Counted from the stretch's first letter, positions 23,120-32,290 are shown. The stretch is 32,542 bases of DNA from an uncultured Collinsella sp. (GCA_900540995.1 UQHO01000022.1:1-32542), one strand, 5' to 3'. Made by a program: numbers and translations. Notes: a model not told the origin generated them from the sequence alone.

Positions 23120-25784
23120 ACTCTTGGACTTTGAGTGCCTCGGCCAGGCCCACACGTTTGATGGAACGCATGTGCAGCAACGCCACGACCAGATAGGTTG
23201 CAAAGCCGATTCCTGCGCACGCCGCCATGGACCACCAGGGCACGTAAATCTCAATATTGCCGTTGTAGGCGAGCAGCATCGAGCGGAAAATCGCGGTCAG
23301 CGAGCCAATGGTCACGGGCAGGCTCAGCACGAGCGACGCCGCCACGCACAGCGTGATCGAGCGGATGTACAGATGCGAGATCTCGCTATCGCGATAGCCA
23401 AAGACTTTCATGTAGCTGATCGAACGGGCGCTGTGGTCGATCACCGCCTTGGTCAGCAGGTACATAAACAGCAGGAAGATGAACACCGCGAGCCCGATCA
23501 TCATTCCGATCATTTTGCTCATCATGCCGATGAACTGGTCGCCCACGGCCCGCATGTCGTCGGGCGTGGTGTCGCCGGCAAAGTAACGAGCATCGAGGTC
23601 GAGCTTCTCGTCGCTCACATAGCCGTTAAAGTAGGCGGCGTCGTTTTCGAACAGCTCGTTAAAGTCGTCGATACTCATATAGATATTCATGTCCGACTTG
23701 GAGCCCCAGGCACAGTCCTTGCCCGCGTACTCAAGGGAATAATGCTCGCCCTCGTACTTGTCGATGAGCGTGACCTTCTGGCCCTCGCTCCAGCCAAACT
23801 TGTCGAGCAGGCCGCCGCCAAAGACGACGCGCCCATCGCCAACGTTGAGGTCTTTCCAATAGCGCGAATCGGGCGAGATGCCGTAGACGGAAATCGTCTC
23901 CTCGCCATTACCATCGCCGCGGTCGTATTGCAGCTGGTAAACGGCATATTTCTCGGTCTGCGCAATCTTGTCTGCACCGTTATCGGTCGTGTTAACCGGG
24001 TGAATGTCGTCGTTGTCAGTGTCGATCTTAGAGGCCTTGTCGATCAGGTCGATAGCCTCGTCGCGGTCGCAGCCGAGGGCATCGGCAAGGTCATCGAGGC
24101 GCGCATAAAGCGCATCCTTCTTGTCCTGGACCTTGGCAAGCGCATCCTGCGCCGCAGTCAGGCTCTCGGCAGACGGAGATGCGGTCGCGGCATCGGCTGC
24201 CGCCTGCGCCGCATCGGCCGCGTCGTCAAGCTCGTCATCGGCATCCTGAGCGGCGGAAAGCAGCGCGCCGTCAACCGACTGCAAGCGCTCGAGTGCCGAC
24301 CACTGCTCGCGCTCCTCGGCAGTACCCTCGAGTTCCAGCGGCGCCTTGAGCGTGTACTGGTGCTCGGCGACCAGGCTTGTCTCAAGGTTATCGGCGTAGT
24401 GCGTCATCGTGGGCAGAATTGCCAGGCCAAAGAGCAGTAGCAGCGAGGCAAACGCGATGCCCACGAAGAGCGTGGCGAAGTTGCCCAGATTGCGCAGGAA
24501 GATACGCAGGCGGAAGCGGGAAACAAAACCCATGCGCTCCGGCAGCTGCAGGCCGCGCTTGGTGCCCGATTTGCCACTCGCCTCGTGACGAAGGAACTGC
24601 AACGGCGTCTTGCCCATCTTGCGAAGCAGACCCACCAGCGTGATGAGGATGAGCGCGGCGGCGGGAACCACGGCGCACTTCACAAAGATCTCCCAGCTCC
24701 AGTACACCTGGAAGGGCGGCAGGCTGTACGAACCGTAATAGAGGCTGCGCATGGGCTCGGTAAAGAACACAACGCCGAGCGCAGTGCCCAAAAGCGCCGC
24801 GACCACGCCCACGATGGCGGGAAGCGCAAGGTAGTGCAGCACGATCTCGCGGCGGCGATAGCCGCTGGCGAGCAGCGTGCCAATGATGGCGCTCTCCTCC
24901 TCGATGGTGGCGTCAGTGAGCACCACAAAGACAAATGCCATGATCACGATGATGATGTCGAGCAGCGTCATCCACATCATAGAGTCGCCGTCCACGTCGT
25001 CGCGCGCATAGCCAATGCCCTGATTGGAATCGGCGTCGATCAGATCGTCCACGCGCGCATCGGCGTCGGTCAGTGCCTCGACCATATCTTGCTCGGCGTC
25101 GATGCGGTCTGCAGTGGAGAGATCGCGATCGGTAAAGGTGAAGGAGTAGGTGTAGGCGGGTGCGCCACCGGCATCCTCGAGCGCGGCAAAGCCGCCATCG
25201 GTGACCTCGGCCACGCCGTACGTGATGGTGTTCACCGTAAAGTCCGAATTGTTGAGAAACAGCGCCTGACTGTCGGGCTGGGTCATGATGCCGCAGATGA
25301 TGTAGGTGCGGCCCTCAAGCTCAACCTTATCGCCCACGGCGAGGTCGTTGTTGGTGGCGAAGACACGGTCGATGGCTACCTCATCGTCCGTCTTGGGCTC
25401 CTTGCCCTCACAGTAGGACGCGATATCGACCTTGGTGCGGTGCGCATAGGTGCGCAGCGTGCGCTTGGTGCCGTCGTCGCCGGCGGTCTTTTTGATGATG
25501 GCGTCGATGGAGAAATTCTTGTAGAGCGTGACGCCGCCGACGTCGTCGGCCGCGTCCTCGGCTGCCTTGAGTTGCTCCTCGGTCGCCTCGAAGGAGGTGG
25601 TCACGCGGCCGTCCTCAATCGTGTACGCATCGCGCATGTCATCGATGAGGCAGCCGATGGAATGCGCCGCGAGCAAAAAGCCCGAGGTGAGAGCGATACT
25701 TCCGCACATAAGCAAAAAGATGCCCAGGTACTTGCCGGTATTGCGGCGCAGCTCGCGTGGGAGACGTTTTGCGAGAGGTGTCAT
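23118..25784 (-). CDS. FtsX-like ABC transporter permease
   Basis: An 888-residue permease; I chose ATG 25784, which follows the ATPase stop by 8 bp, over a TTG overlapping that stop. It has a two-fold FtsX layout: a first membrane helix near 18-42, a large extracellular domain (about 45-260), three helices around 265-390 ('LLDIIIVIMAFVFVVLTDA'), a helix near 430-455, a second extracellular domain (about 460-745) with an Ala/Asp-rich helical coiled coil at about 500-570, and three C-terminal helices. Such proteins work in lipoprotein, peptide or antimicrobial export, or as mechanotransmitters like MacB; none can be chosen here. It pairs with the ATPase immediately upstream. Confidence 0.9.
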   Translation of the reverse strand: MTPLAKRLPRELRRNTGKYLGIFLLMCGSIALTSGFLLAAHSIGCLIDDMRDAYTIEDGRVTTSFEATEEQLKAAEDAADDVGGVTLYKNFSIDAIIKKTAGDDGTKRTLRTYAHRTKVDIASYCEGKEPKTDDEVAIDRVFATNNDLAVGDKVELEGRTYIICGIMTQPDSQALFLNNSDFTVNTITYGVAEVTDGGFAALEDAGGAPAYTYSFTFTDRDLSTADRIDAEQDMVEALTDADARVDDLIDADSNQGIGYARDDVDGDSMMWMTLLDIIIVIMAFVFVVLTDATIEEESAIIGTLLASGYRRREIVLHYLALPAIVGVVAALLGTALGVVFFTEPMRSLYYGSYSLPPFQVYWSWEIFVKCAVVPAAALILITLVGLLRKMGKTPLQFLRHEASGKSGTKRGLQLPERMGFVSRFRLRIFLRNLGNFATLFVGIAFASLLLLFGLAILPTMTHYADNLETSLVAEHQYTLKAPLELEGTAEEREQWSALERLQSVDGALLSAAQDADDELDDAADAAQAAADAATASPSAESLTAAQDALAKVQDKKDALYARLDDLADALGCDRDEAIDLIDKASKIDTDNDDIHPVNTTDNGADKIAQTEKYAVYQLQYDRGDGNGEETISVYGISPDSRYWKDLNVGDGRVVFGGGLLDKFGWSEGQKVTLIDKYEGEHYSLEYAGKDCAWGSKSDMNIYMSIDDFNELFENDAAYFNGYVSDEKLDLDARYFAGDTTPDDMRAVGDQFIGMMSKMIGMMIGLAVFIFLLFMYLLTKAVIDHSARSISYMKVFGYRDSEISHLYIRSITLCVAASLVLSLPVTIGSLTAIFRSMLLAYNGNIEIYVPWWSMAACAGIGFATYLVVALLHMRSIKRVGLAEALKVQE

Positions 25785-25792
25785 GGCGCCGC

Positions 25793-26506
25793 CTACCAAT
25801 CGAGCTCGGCGGCCGAGACGGGCGACTCGTTGAGCTCATCCTCGACGATGCGCCCGTCGCGCAGGCGCAGCACGCGATTGGCCATGCGCGCGATGGCGGC
25901 ATTGTGGGTGACAATGATGATGGTGCAGCCGTAGGTGCGGTTGACATCCTCCATGAGCTGCAAGATTTCCTTGGACGTCTTATAGTCGAGCGCACCGGTG
26001 GGCTCGTCGCACAGCAGCAGGCCCGGGTTTTTGACGAGCGCACGGCCGATGGCGCAGCGCTGCTGCTGGCCGCCCGAAACCTGGCGCGGGAACTTGTTGC
26101 GGTGCTCGTAAAGGCCCAGCGAACGCAGGAGATCGTCGACATTGAGCGGGTTTTTGGACAGGTGCGCCGTGACCTCGATGTTTTCCTTGATGGTGAGATC
26201 GGGCACCAGGTTGTAGAACTGGAAGACAAAGCCCAGCTCACGGCGGCGATACTCGCCCAGGTCGGTAGGTTTGAGCACCGTGAGGTCGCAGCCGTCCACC
26301 AAAATAGAGCCAGCGTCGGCATCCTCCAGGCCGCCGATCAGGTTAAGAAACGTCGACTTGCCCGAGCCCGAGGGCCCCAGCATGACGCAGATCTCGCCTC
26401 GGTTGATGGACGTGTCGATGCCATCGAGTACCGTCAGGCGCGCATCACCGTCGCCGTAGTGCTTTTTGAGATCCTTAACCTGGACGTAGGCTTCCTGCGT
26501 TGCCAT
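25793..26506 (-). CDS. LolD/MacB-type ABC transporter ATPase
   Basis: A 237-residue ATPase. I preferred ATG 26506 with GGGGGA just upstream; ATG 26518 would add four residues. Walker A GPSGSGKS is at 44-51, the signature 'VSGGQQQR' and Walker B 'LLLCDEPTGALD' follow, and a switch His is in 'IIVTHN'. The 'DEPTGALD' form is characteristic of the LolD/MacB/FtsE group that drives FtsX-type permeases, which fits the next gene. Two-gene transport operon; the promoter in the 26519-26619 gap is not clear. Confidence 0.95.
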   Translation of the reverse strand: MATQEAYVQVKDLKKHYGDGDARLTVLDGIDTSINRGEICVMLGPSGSGKSTFLNLIGGLEDADAGSILVDGCDLTVLKPTDLGEYRRRELGFVFQFYNLVPDLTIKENIEVTAHLSKNPLNVDDLLRSLGLYEHRNKFPRQVSGGQQQRCAIGRALVKNPGLLLCDEPTGALDYKTSKEILQLMEDVNRTYGCTIIIVTHNAAIARMANRVLRLRDGRIVEDELNESPVSAAELDW

Positions 26507-26619
26507 GGTATCCCCCATTGTTAGCCTAGTACTACTTTATGAACGTAATAGTAAACCTTGGCGAACTATTTTGGGGCGAGGCCTAGGATTTATTTCAGAC
26601 TAGGCGCGGGATTTAGACT

Positions 26620-26769
26620 AGTCATTGGGGACGTTCTTAAATGACCAGTCACAAGGGACGCTCTTTCGCCACCCGGCAGTTGGGGACGCTCCTTATCTGC
26701 CCCCGATGGCTAGTCATTTAAGTCTGTCCCCAATGAATACTTTTGGTCGTTTAAGTCTGTCCCCAATGA
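26620..26769. repeat. Cluster of REP-like repeats between two ABC operons
   Basis: Contains one full GTTC-subtype copy on the + strand (26620-26645), two degenerate pieces (ACAAGGGACGCTC near 26651 and CAGTTGGGGACGCTCCTTAT near 26677), and two CAGA-subtype copies in inverse orientation (26712-26736 and 26745-26769). The last ends 8 bp from the stop of the downstream permease gene. The gap 26519-26777 holds no gene. Confidence 0.8.
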
Positions 26770-26777
26770 GTAGGTGT

Positions 26778-27983
26778 CTAGGCGTGGGATTTGTTGTGGG
26801 CGAGGGCTAGGCCTACGGCAGCGATGGCCGCGGCAAAGAGCACCGTGACGCCCAGATCGCAGGCGATGTCGCCCAGCACGGTGGACGTCAGGTCCGCGGC
26901 GAGCGCCTTGCCGATCGCGTCGTTCACCCAAAACGTCGGCACAAAATGCGCCACGGTCTGCACGGCCGAGCCCATGAGCGACAGCGGCATCCAGGCGCCA
27001 CCCAAAAACGTCATGAGCATGCCAAGCAGGTTGCCCACACCGTTGAGCAGCTCCTCGCGCGCGCCCAGACTCGAAAGCGCAAAGCCAACGGCCAGAGGCG
27101 TGCACGCCAGGGCAAACGTCGCCGCCAGCGCCAGGCACACACGACCCACGCCGACCTCGGCAACCGCGCCGGCAAAGCCCACGACGCCCATCATGCTCGA
27201 CACAAACCAGATGCAGACGGTGAGCACTGCGGCAGCCGCGAACACGGCAAGCGAGCGCTGGCGCTCGGAGACCGGGCCGGCATCCATACGACGCACGCGC
27301 TCGGGCTCGTTCATGCCCGAGAACACCAACCCCACCGATACGATGACCGACGAGATAATCGCGTACGCGCCAAAGTTGAAATACGACTCGAGCGTGGCGG
27401 CAGCCGTCGAGTCGACCTTGACCTGCTCGATCTGGACCTCCGCGCGCTTTGCAGCGGCATGCTCGGCGGCCTTGGCAACGTCGCCGTTAGAAGCAGCGGG
27501 CTCAAGCGCCGCCGCAGCGCCCGCGAGCGAGATCCAGCGCGAGGCCTCGGCAGACGAAAGCGCCGCCGCCATGGTGCCGGAACCGTAGGTCACGTCGAGC
27601 TTGGGCAGGGCCTCCCCCGCGCGGGCAGCCGCAACGAGGTCGTCCTCAAACTCCTCCGGGATAAAGAACACGCAGTCGGCGCTGCCCTTGGCGCTGTTGC
27701 TCTTGGAGAGCGCGTCCGCAAGGTCGTACGTATCGTCGCCGATGCCCGTGACCAGCTCAAAACGCGAACCCAGATGCTTGGTAAGCGCACGCGAAAGGTC
27801 GCTGTCGTCGCGGTCGACCACGATCACGTTGGCATCGTAGGGCTTGTACTCGGTGAGCTGCGACGAGTTCCAGCTCACCGATGCCGCGATGAATACGCCC
27901 ATGAGCGAGATGAACACCGTATAGATGAGCAGGTAGAACGGGTGCGCCAGCGCCATGCGAAGCGCGGTCTTAAAGGTGCTCAT
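26778..27983 (-). CDS. ABC-2 type transporter permease (second of pair)
   Basis: A 401-residue permease; start ATG 27983 with AAGGAG 5 nt upstream. One membrane helix near 17-38, an extracellular domain (about 40-205), then five to six helices to the end, the ABC2_membrane_3 layout. The domain contains 'VIVVDRDDSDLSRAL' and 'DCVFFIPEEFEDDL', typical of such exporters. Its start overlaps the end of the preceding permease by 14 bp. With the ATPase it should form a drug, lipid or peptide exporter. Confidence 0.9.
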   Translation of the reverse strand: MSTFKTALRMALAHPFYLLIYTVFISLMGVFIAASVSWNSSQLTEYKPYDANVIVVDRDDSDLSRALTKHLGSRFELVTGIGDDTYDLADALSKSNSAKGSADCVFFIPEEFEDDLVAAARAGEALPKLDVTYGSGTMAAALSSAEASRWISLAGAAAALEPAASNGDVAKAAEHAAAKRAEVQIEQVKVDSTAAATLESYFNFGAYAIISSVIVSVGLVFSGMNEPERVRRMDAGPVSERQRSLAVFAAAAVLTVCIWFVSSMMGVVGFAGAVAEVGVGRVCLALAATFALACTPLAVGFALSSLGAREELLNGVGNLLGMLMTFLGGAWMPLSLMGSAVQTVAHFVPTFWVNDAIGKALAADLTSTVLGDIACDLGVTVLFAAAIAAVGLALAHNKSHA

Positions 27984-29157
27984 AGCGGCTCCTTCCAAAG
28001 ATCAGCGTAGCGGCGGCGACAAACACCAGGGCCATCAGGACGAGCGCGCCCGCGCGAACAGCGAAGGGCCCCAGGTCCTCAAAGAAATACAGGCGATTGG
28101 ACATGTCGCAGATGAGCTTGACGGGGTTGAACCAGCACTCGGCCGGGCAGGCGCGGGCGACGTCGTCGGCAAGCGCCATCGCCGGCTCGCCGTAGAGGCC
28201 GGCGAACAGGGCGCACGTGGTGGCAAAGCCCGTGAGGATGCCGGACTTGGACGCCTTGCCGCCCTTAACGGGAAGTGTGCCCACAAAGAGTCCCAGGCCC
28301 GTGGCGGCAAGCGCGGAAGCGGCGCCGCCCACCAGACACAGCCCCTCGCGCCCGCCAAAGTCGACGCCCACGACCAGGCGCACGTAGCCGATTGCGATCG
28401 CCATCGAGGCGAAGGAAACCAGCCACGAGCCGACAAAGATGCCGGCCAGCGACGCCGTCTTGGAAAGGCCGCCCACGCAGCGACGCGCGCCAAGGCCCGA
28501 CAGATTGGGCTGCAGATCGACGACGCTCAAGGCGGCAAACTCGGCAGACATCATCGCGACCAGGCCAAAGAGCGCGTAATAGTAGATGACCGTGCCATCG
28601 GGCGTGGTGCGTGTCAGGCTTACGCGGCGGGTGCCGCCCTCGAGCGACAGAGCGCGCGCAACCGCCTCGGGGTCGGCGAGCGCCGCCGGGTTGTCCTGGG
28701 CAATCTGGGACATGAGCTCGGCATTTTGTGTATACGAGCTTGCCACCGTCTCCAGAATGCTGCGATCGGTGAGCACCGATGATGCGCGCGAGCCGTCGTA
28801 GCTCGATAGCAACGTGAGCTTGGGTACGCTTGCGTCGTCGACCGCATAGATGCCCGCAACCTCGCCGGCCTTAAGCGCACGGTTCGCATCGGCTGCGTCG
28901 TCGAGCTCGTGGATCTCGAGCAGCTGATTGTCACCTTCCTTGGCAAGCGACGTCGCCACGCCCTTAAAGGTCGAAGCGTCCCAAGCCTCGTCGGCGACGA
29001 CGGCCACCGGCACTGGGTCGACCATGCCGTCGGAGCTGAGGTTCGCAAACATAAACATGAACATCGTGGAAAGTGCGATGGGAAAGAGAGCGCCCCAGAC
29101 CCACGTGCTCGGCCGGCGCAGCAGCGTCTTGACCGTAGTGATGATGGTGTTGAACAT
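27970..29157 (-). CDS. ABC-2 type transporter permease (first of pair)
   Basis: A 395-residue permease with the same layout as its neighbour: helix at about 17-38, extracellular domain to about 190, and five or six C-terminal helices. 'VPVAVVADEAWDASTFKGVA' near residues 49-68 is the typical start of the external domain. It begins 9 bp after the ATPase stop. The two permeases are probably diverged duplicates that form a heterodimer. Confidence 0.9.
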   Translation of the reverse strand: MFNTIITTVKTLLRRPSTWVWGALFPIALSTMFMFMFANLSSDGMVDPVPVAVVADEAWDASTFKGVATSLAKEGDNQLLEIHELDDAADANRALKAGEVAGIYAVDDASVPKLTLLSSYDGSRASSVLTDRSILETVASSYTQNAELMSQIAQDNPAALADPEAVARALSLEGGTRRVSLTRTTPDGTVIYYYALFGLVAMMSAEFAALSVVDLQPNLSGLGARRCVGGLSKTASLAGIFVGSWLVSFASMAIAIGYVRLVVGVDFGGREGLCLVGGAASALAATGLGLFVGTLPVKGGKASKSGILTGFATTCALFAGLYGEPAMALADDVARACPAECWFNPVKLICDMSNRLYFFEDLGPFAVRAGALVLMALVFVAAATLIFGRSRYEHL

Positions 29158-29166
29158 GGCCGCCCC

Positions 29167-30105
29167 CTAGTCGCGCAGCTCGCGGCCGGTGATCTCGAGG
29201 AACACGTCGTTGAGGGTCGGCGGTTCGGAATAAATGCGGCCGAGCGCCACGTCGGCGGCGCGCAGCGTGTCGAGGATGTCGACCAAATTGTGCGGGCTCG
29301 CTTCGCAGGTGCAGACGAGCTCGCCGCCGGACAGCTCAACCGAAAGCACGTGCTCGAGGGCGCGCAGCCGCTCGACCGTGGCGGTCTCGACGGCGCCGAC
29401 CTCGACAGTCACGCGCTCGCCCATTTGAATCATGCGTTTGAGCTCGTCATTGGTGCCCTGCGCCAGCACACGTCCGCCGTCCATGATCATGATGCGGCTG
29501 CAGATCTGCTCGACTTCCTCCATGTAATGGCTGGTATACACCACCGTGGCGCCCTCGTCGCGCAGGCGGCAGATGCCCTCCAGGATGGCGTTGCGACTCT
29601 GCGGGTCGACCGCCACCGTGGGCTCGTCAAAGAAGATGAGCTCGGGCTTGTGCGCGATGCCGCAGGCGATGTTGAGGCGACGCGCCAGGCCGCCCGAGAG
29701 CTTGCCGGGGCGGAACTTCGTAAAGTCGCCCAAGCCGACAAAGTCGATCGCCTCGTCCACCAGCGCGCGGCGGCGCTTGCGGTCGTTGACGTAGAGACTG
29801 CAGAAATAGTCGATGTTCTCGCGCACGGTGAGCTCGTCGAACACCGCCACCTGTTGCGGCACCACGCCGATGCGGCGCTTGAGGTCGTAGCGGGCGGGCG
29901 TCATGGGCTCGCCAAAGAGCTCGATGGTGCCTTTGTCGTAGGCAAGCAGCTGCAGGATACAGTTGATGGACGTGGTCTTGCCCGAGCCGTTGGGACCCAG
30001 CAGGCCAAAGATCTCGCCGGGGGCGATGCTCAGGTTAAAGTGGTCGAGCGCGATAAGATCGTCATAGCGCTTGACGAGGTTTTCGACGTGGACGATGTCT
30101 GTCAT
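29167..30105 (-). CDS. ABC-2 exporter ATPase (DrrA/CcmA-like)
   Basis: A 312-residue ATPase. I chose ATG 30105, 7-8 nt after AGAAGG, as the N-terminus then starts with the usual 'IVHVENLVKRYDDLIAL'. Walker A GPNGSGKTT is at 37-45, the signature is 'LSGGLARR', Walker B is 'LIFFDEPTVAVD', and the switch His is in 'VYTSHY'. A C-terminal DUF4162-like region (about 215-312) is typical of drug exporters. First gene of a three-gene operon divergent from the histidine kinase/response regulator pair, which suggests regulation by that pair. Confidence 0.95.
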   Translation of the reverse strand: MTDIVHVENLVKRYDDLIALDHFNLSIAPGEIFGLLGPNGSGKTTSINCILQLLAYDKGTIELFGEPMTPARYDLKRRIGVVPQQVAVFDELTVRENIDYFCSLYVNDRKRRRALVDEAIDFVGLGDFTKFRPGKLSGGLARRLNIACGIAHKPELIFFDEPTVAVDPQSRNAILEGICRLRDEGATVVYTSHYMEEVEQICSRIMIMDGGRVLAQGTNDELKRMIQMGERVTVEVGAVETATVERLRALEHVLSVELSGGELVCTCEASPHNLVDILDTLRAADVALGRIYSEPPTLNDVFLEITGRELRD

Positions 30106-30292
30106 GAGGCGGCCCTTCTGTTGGTCGTGGCCCGGTACGATTGCATCATCGCAGGAGCCGCCGGCGCGCACCAGTGAGCTTTGTCACGAGTGCGGGGCCT
30201 TGGTCGTGCGGCCCGCCGACGCCCCCGCTTTGCCGCGCGGGAGGAATGTCACGGTTGCGCAGGCGGCCCCCTCCACCACGCGCAGCTTCGCG

Positions 30293-30298
30293 TACAAT
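30293..30298 (+). promoter_or_regulatory. Likely -10 of the histidine kinase operon, giving a leaderless mRNA
   Basis: TACAAT ends 6 nt before the ATG at 30305, so transcription would start at or near the initiation codon. No ribosome binding site and no clear -35 are visible. Leaderless messages are common in Actinobacteria. The 30106-30292 gap shows no other element I can name. Confidence 0.5.
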
Positions 30299-30304
30299 AC
30301 CCGT

Positions 30305-31450
30305 ATGAACAGGCTTTTCGACAAATCGATCGTGCTGGCGTGCTGTATTGCGGCCGCCATGGGTCTTGCTGTGGACGCTCACCTGATCGCGGCGTTTTGC
30401 CTTGGCGTTATTGCCACCTCACTGGCCGAGGTCGCACAGGGGGAACGCACCCGGCGCGCAAGCGAGACCGCAAGTTACGCTTACATCATCGCGGCTGTCT
30501 TCGTGCCGCCGTTTGTGCCGTTTGCGCCTCTCGCCCTCTATGACATCGCGCGACGCATGCGCCGCGAGCACGCCTGGGTCGCGCTGGGCATTGGCTCCGT
30601 CTTTGCTTTTGCGCTCGTCGCGAACCTACGCGCCGACGCGCTCACCGCCCGAACGCTCCTGCTGACCGCCATCCTTTCGGTTGCCGCCACCTTGCTATCG
30701 CTACGTACCGCCCAGCTGGAACACGAGCAGGAGCGCATGCGCCGTACCCGCGACGAGCTGCAAGAACGAGCCTTGGCGCTCGAAGCGCGCAACCGCGACC
30801 TTGCCGATCGCCAGGACTACGAGGTCGAACTCGCGACGCTCGCCGAACGAGCCCGCATCGCGCGCGAGATCCACGACAATGTGGGCCACCAGCTCACACG
30901 CGCCTCGCTGCAGACCGAAGCCCTGCGCGTGGTCCATGCCGACGAGCCCGGCGTCGCCGCCGACTTCGCCGACGTCAAACGCACGGTTGACGAGGCGCTC
31001 CAGCTTGTGCGCACCAGCGTCCATGCGCTCAACGACAACGCCGTCGACCTTTCCGTGCAGCTCGAACGCATCGTTGAAGGCGCGCGATCGGACGGCGACC
31101 CGCAGATTGAGCTTGAAGTTATGACCGAGCATGCGCCCGCAAACGTCGCCAACTGCTTTGCGGCGGTCCTGCGCGAGGCGCTCTCCAACACCATGCGCCA
31201 CGCTTGCGCCCAGACCGTCACCGTACGATGCATGGAGCATCCGTCGTTTTACCAGCTCATCGTTACCGACGATGGGACGGGCGGGACCCAGGCGAGCAGC
31301 CGTGGCGTCGCGGAAGGCATGGGGCTCGGCTCCATGCGCGAGCGCGTCGAGACGCTTGGCGGCACCTTTACCGCCGGCCCGCGCGCCGGCTCCCCCGGCT
31401 GGCGCGTGTTTGCCACCATTCCCAAACAGCAAGGAGATGAGGGCCGATGA
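30305..31450 (+). CDS. Sensor histidine kinase (LiaS/NarX type)
   Basis: A 381-residue kinase; I chose ATG 30305 where the hydrophobic N-terminus starts, although the frame is open further upstream. Four or five membrane helices in residues 8-132 with short loops suggest membrane-stress sensing. A helical linker (135-178) leads to the HisKA_3 H box with His190 in 'REIHDNVGHQLT'. The ATPase domain has an N box at 290-300 ('REALSNTMRHA'), 'TDDGTG' at 321-326 and 'GMGLGSMRERV' at 338-348. It overlaps the response regulator by 4 bp. Confidence 0.92.
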   Translation: MNRLFDKSIVLACCIAAAMGLAVDAHLIAAFCLGVIATSLAEVAQGERTRRASETASYAYIIAAVFVPPFVPFAPLALYDIARRMRREHAWVALGIGSVFAFALVANLRADALTARTLLLTAILSVAATLLSLRTAQLEHEQERMRRTRDELQERALALEARNRDLADRQDYEVELATLAERARIAREIHDNVGHQLTRASLQTEALRVVHADEPGVAADFADVKRTVDEALQLVRTSVHALNDNAVDLSVQLERIVEGARSDGDPQIELEVMTEHAPANVANCFAAVLREALSNTMRHACAQTVTVRCMEHPSFYQLIVTDDGTGGTQASSRGVAEGMGLGSMRERVETLGGTFTAGPRAGSPGWRVFATIPKQQGDEGR

Positions 31451-32076
31451 GGCTCATCGTTGTCGACGACGACCGCTTAGTGGTCGATTCGCTCAAGATT
31501 ATCCTGGGCGCCCAGCCGCAGATCGAGATAGTGGGCACCGGCGCTAACGGCAATGAAGCAGTTTCGCTCTATGCCGAACACGCGCCCGATATCGCACTGC
31601 TCGACATCCAGATGCCGGGGCGCGACGGACTTTCGGCGGCACGCGAGATCCTTGAGCGCGATCCTGCGGCACGCGTGGTATTTCTGACAACATTCTCGGA
31701 TGACGAGTACATTGTGTCGGCGCTCAAGCTGGGCGCCCGCGGTTACCTGATCAAGACCGATGTCGCCGCCATTCCGCCAGCGTTGGCGCAGGTCATGGCT
31801 GGCAAGCGCGTGCTCGAGGGCAAGGCGATCGGGGATGTCGACTTTGATGGGGCGGACGCTGAAGCCGGCGCGACCCGCCGGCCCGCGGCCTTTGCCGGTC
31901 TGACCGACCGCGAGTTCGAAGTCGCCGAGCTCATCGCCCGCGGCCTCGACAACAAAGAGATCGCCGCCACCGCCTACATGGGCGAAGGCACCGTGCGCAA
32001 CCACATCAGCTCAATCCTGGCAAAGATGGGCCTGCGCAACCGCACGCAGATCGCTATCGCCTACCTGCGAGGGTAG
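31447..32076 (+). CDS. NarL/LuxR-family response regulator
   Basis: A 209-residue regulator with an ATGA overlap to the kinase gene. Receiver domain: VDDDR at 6-10, phospho-acceptor Asp53 in 'ALLDIQMPG', and conserved Lys in 'LIKTD'. LuxR helix-turn-helix at about 150-205 ('LTDREFEVAELIARGLDNKEIA...VRNHISSILAKMG'). The likely target is the divergent ABC-2 exporter. After its stop the window contains no further gene. Confidence 0.95.
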   Translation: MRLIVVDDDRLVVDSLKIILGAQPQIEIVGTGANGNEAVSLYAEHAPDIALLDIQMPGRDGLSAAREILERDPAARVVFLTTFSDDEYIVSALKLGARGYLIKTDVAAIPPALAQVMAGKRVLEGKAIGDVDFDGADAEAGATRRPAAFAGLTDREFEVAELIARGLDNKEIAATAYMGEGTVRNHISSILAKMGLRNRTQIAIAYLRG

Positions 32077-32096
32077 TTGCCCGAAGACCGACCGTT

Positions 32097-32150
32097 CCGG
32101 CATAGCAAAATGGCTGCTACCGATTTAAGGCCATTTCAAAACTATGCCGG
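32097..32150 (+). repeat. Small hairpin after the response regulator
   Basis: CCGGCATAG (32097-32105) pairs with CTATGCCGG (32142-32150), and inside it AAATGGC (32108-32114) pairs with GCCATTT (32130-32136). It starts 20 bp after the stop codon. Its 3' arm is also part of the 5' arm of the next palindrome, so the two structures exclude each other. Followed by TTTACGG, a poor T tract. Confidence 0.65.
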
Positions 32151-32290
32151 TTTACGGGGCCAAACTCAGGACCCCCATCCATACCCGCGTTTTCTGCAAA
32201 ATGACGGCTCGTCTACCTGCGGTTTTATTTTCACGAATATCGGCATGGTTGGAGACTCGTAACTCAGCCCCGTAAACCGGCATAGTTTTG
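32137..32290. repeat. Long palindromic element 1
   Basis: Arms of 24 bp, 32137-32160 and 32267-32290, are perfectly complementary (5' arm begins CAAAACTATGCCGG). The 106-nt interior contains CCATACC...GGCATGG, itself nearly inverted, around CGTTTT...AAAA and CTACCTGCGGTTTT. The interior is shared with element 2; the arms are not. No ORF or mobile-element gene is present. Confidence 0.85.
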
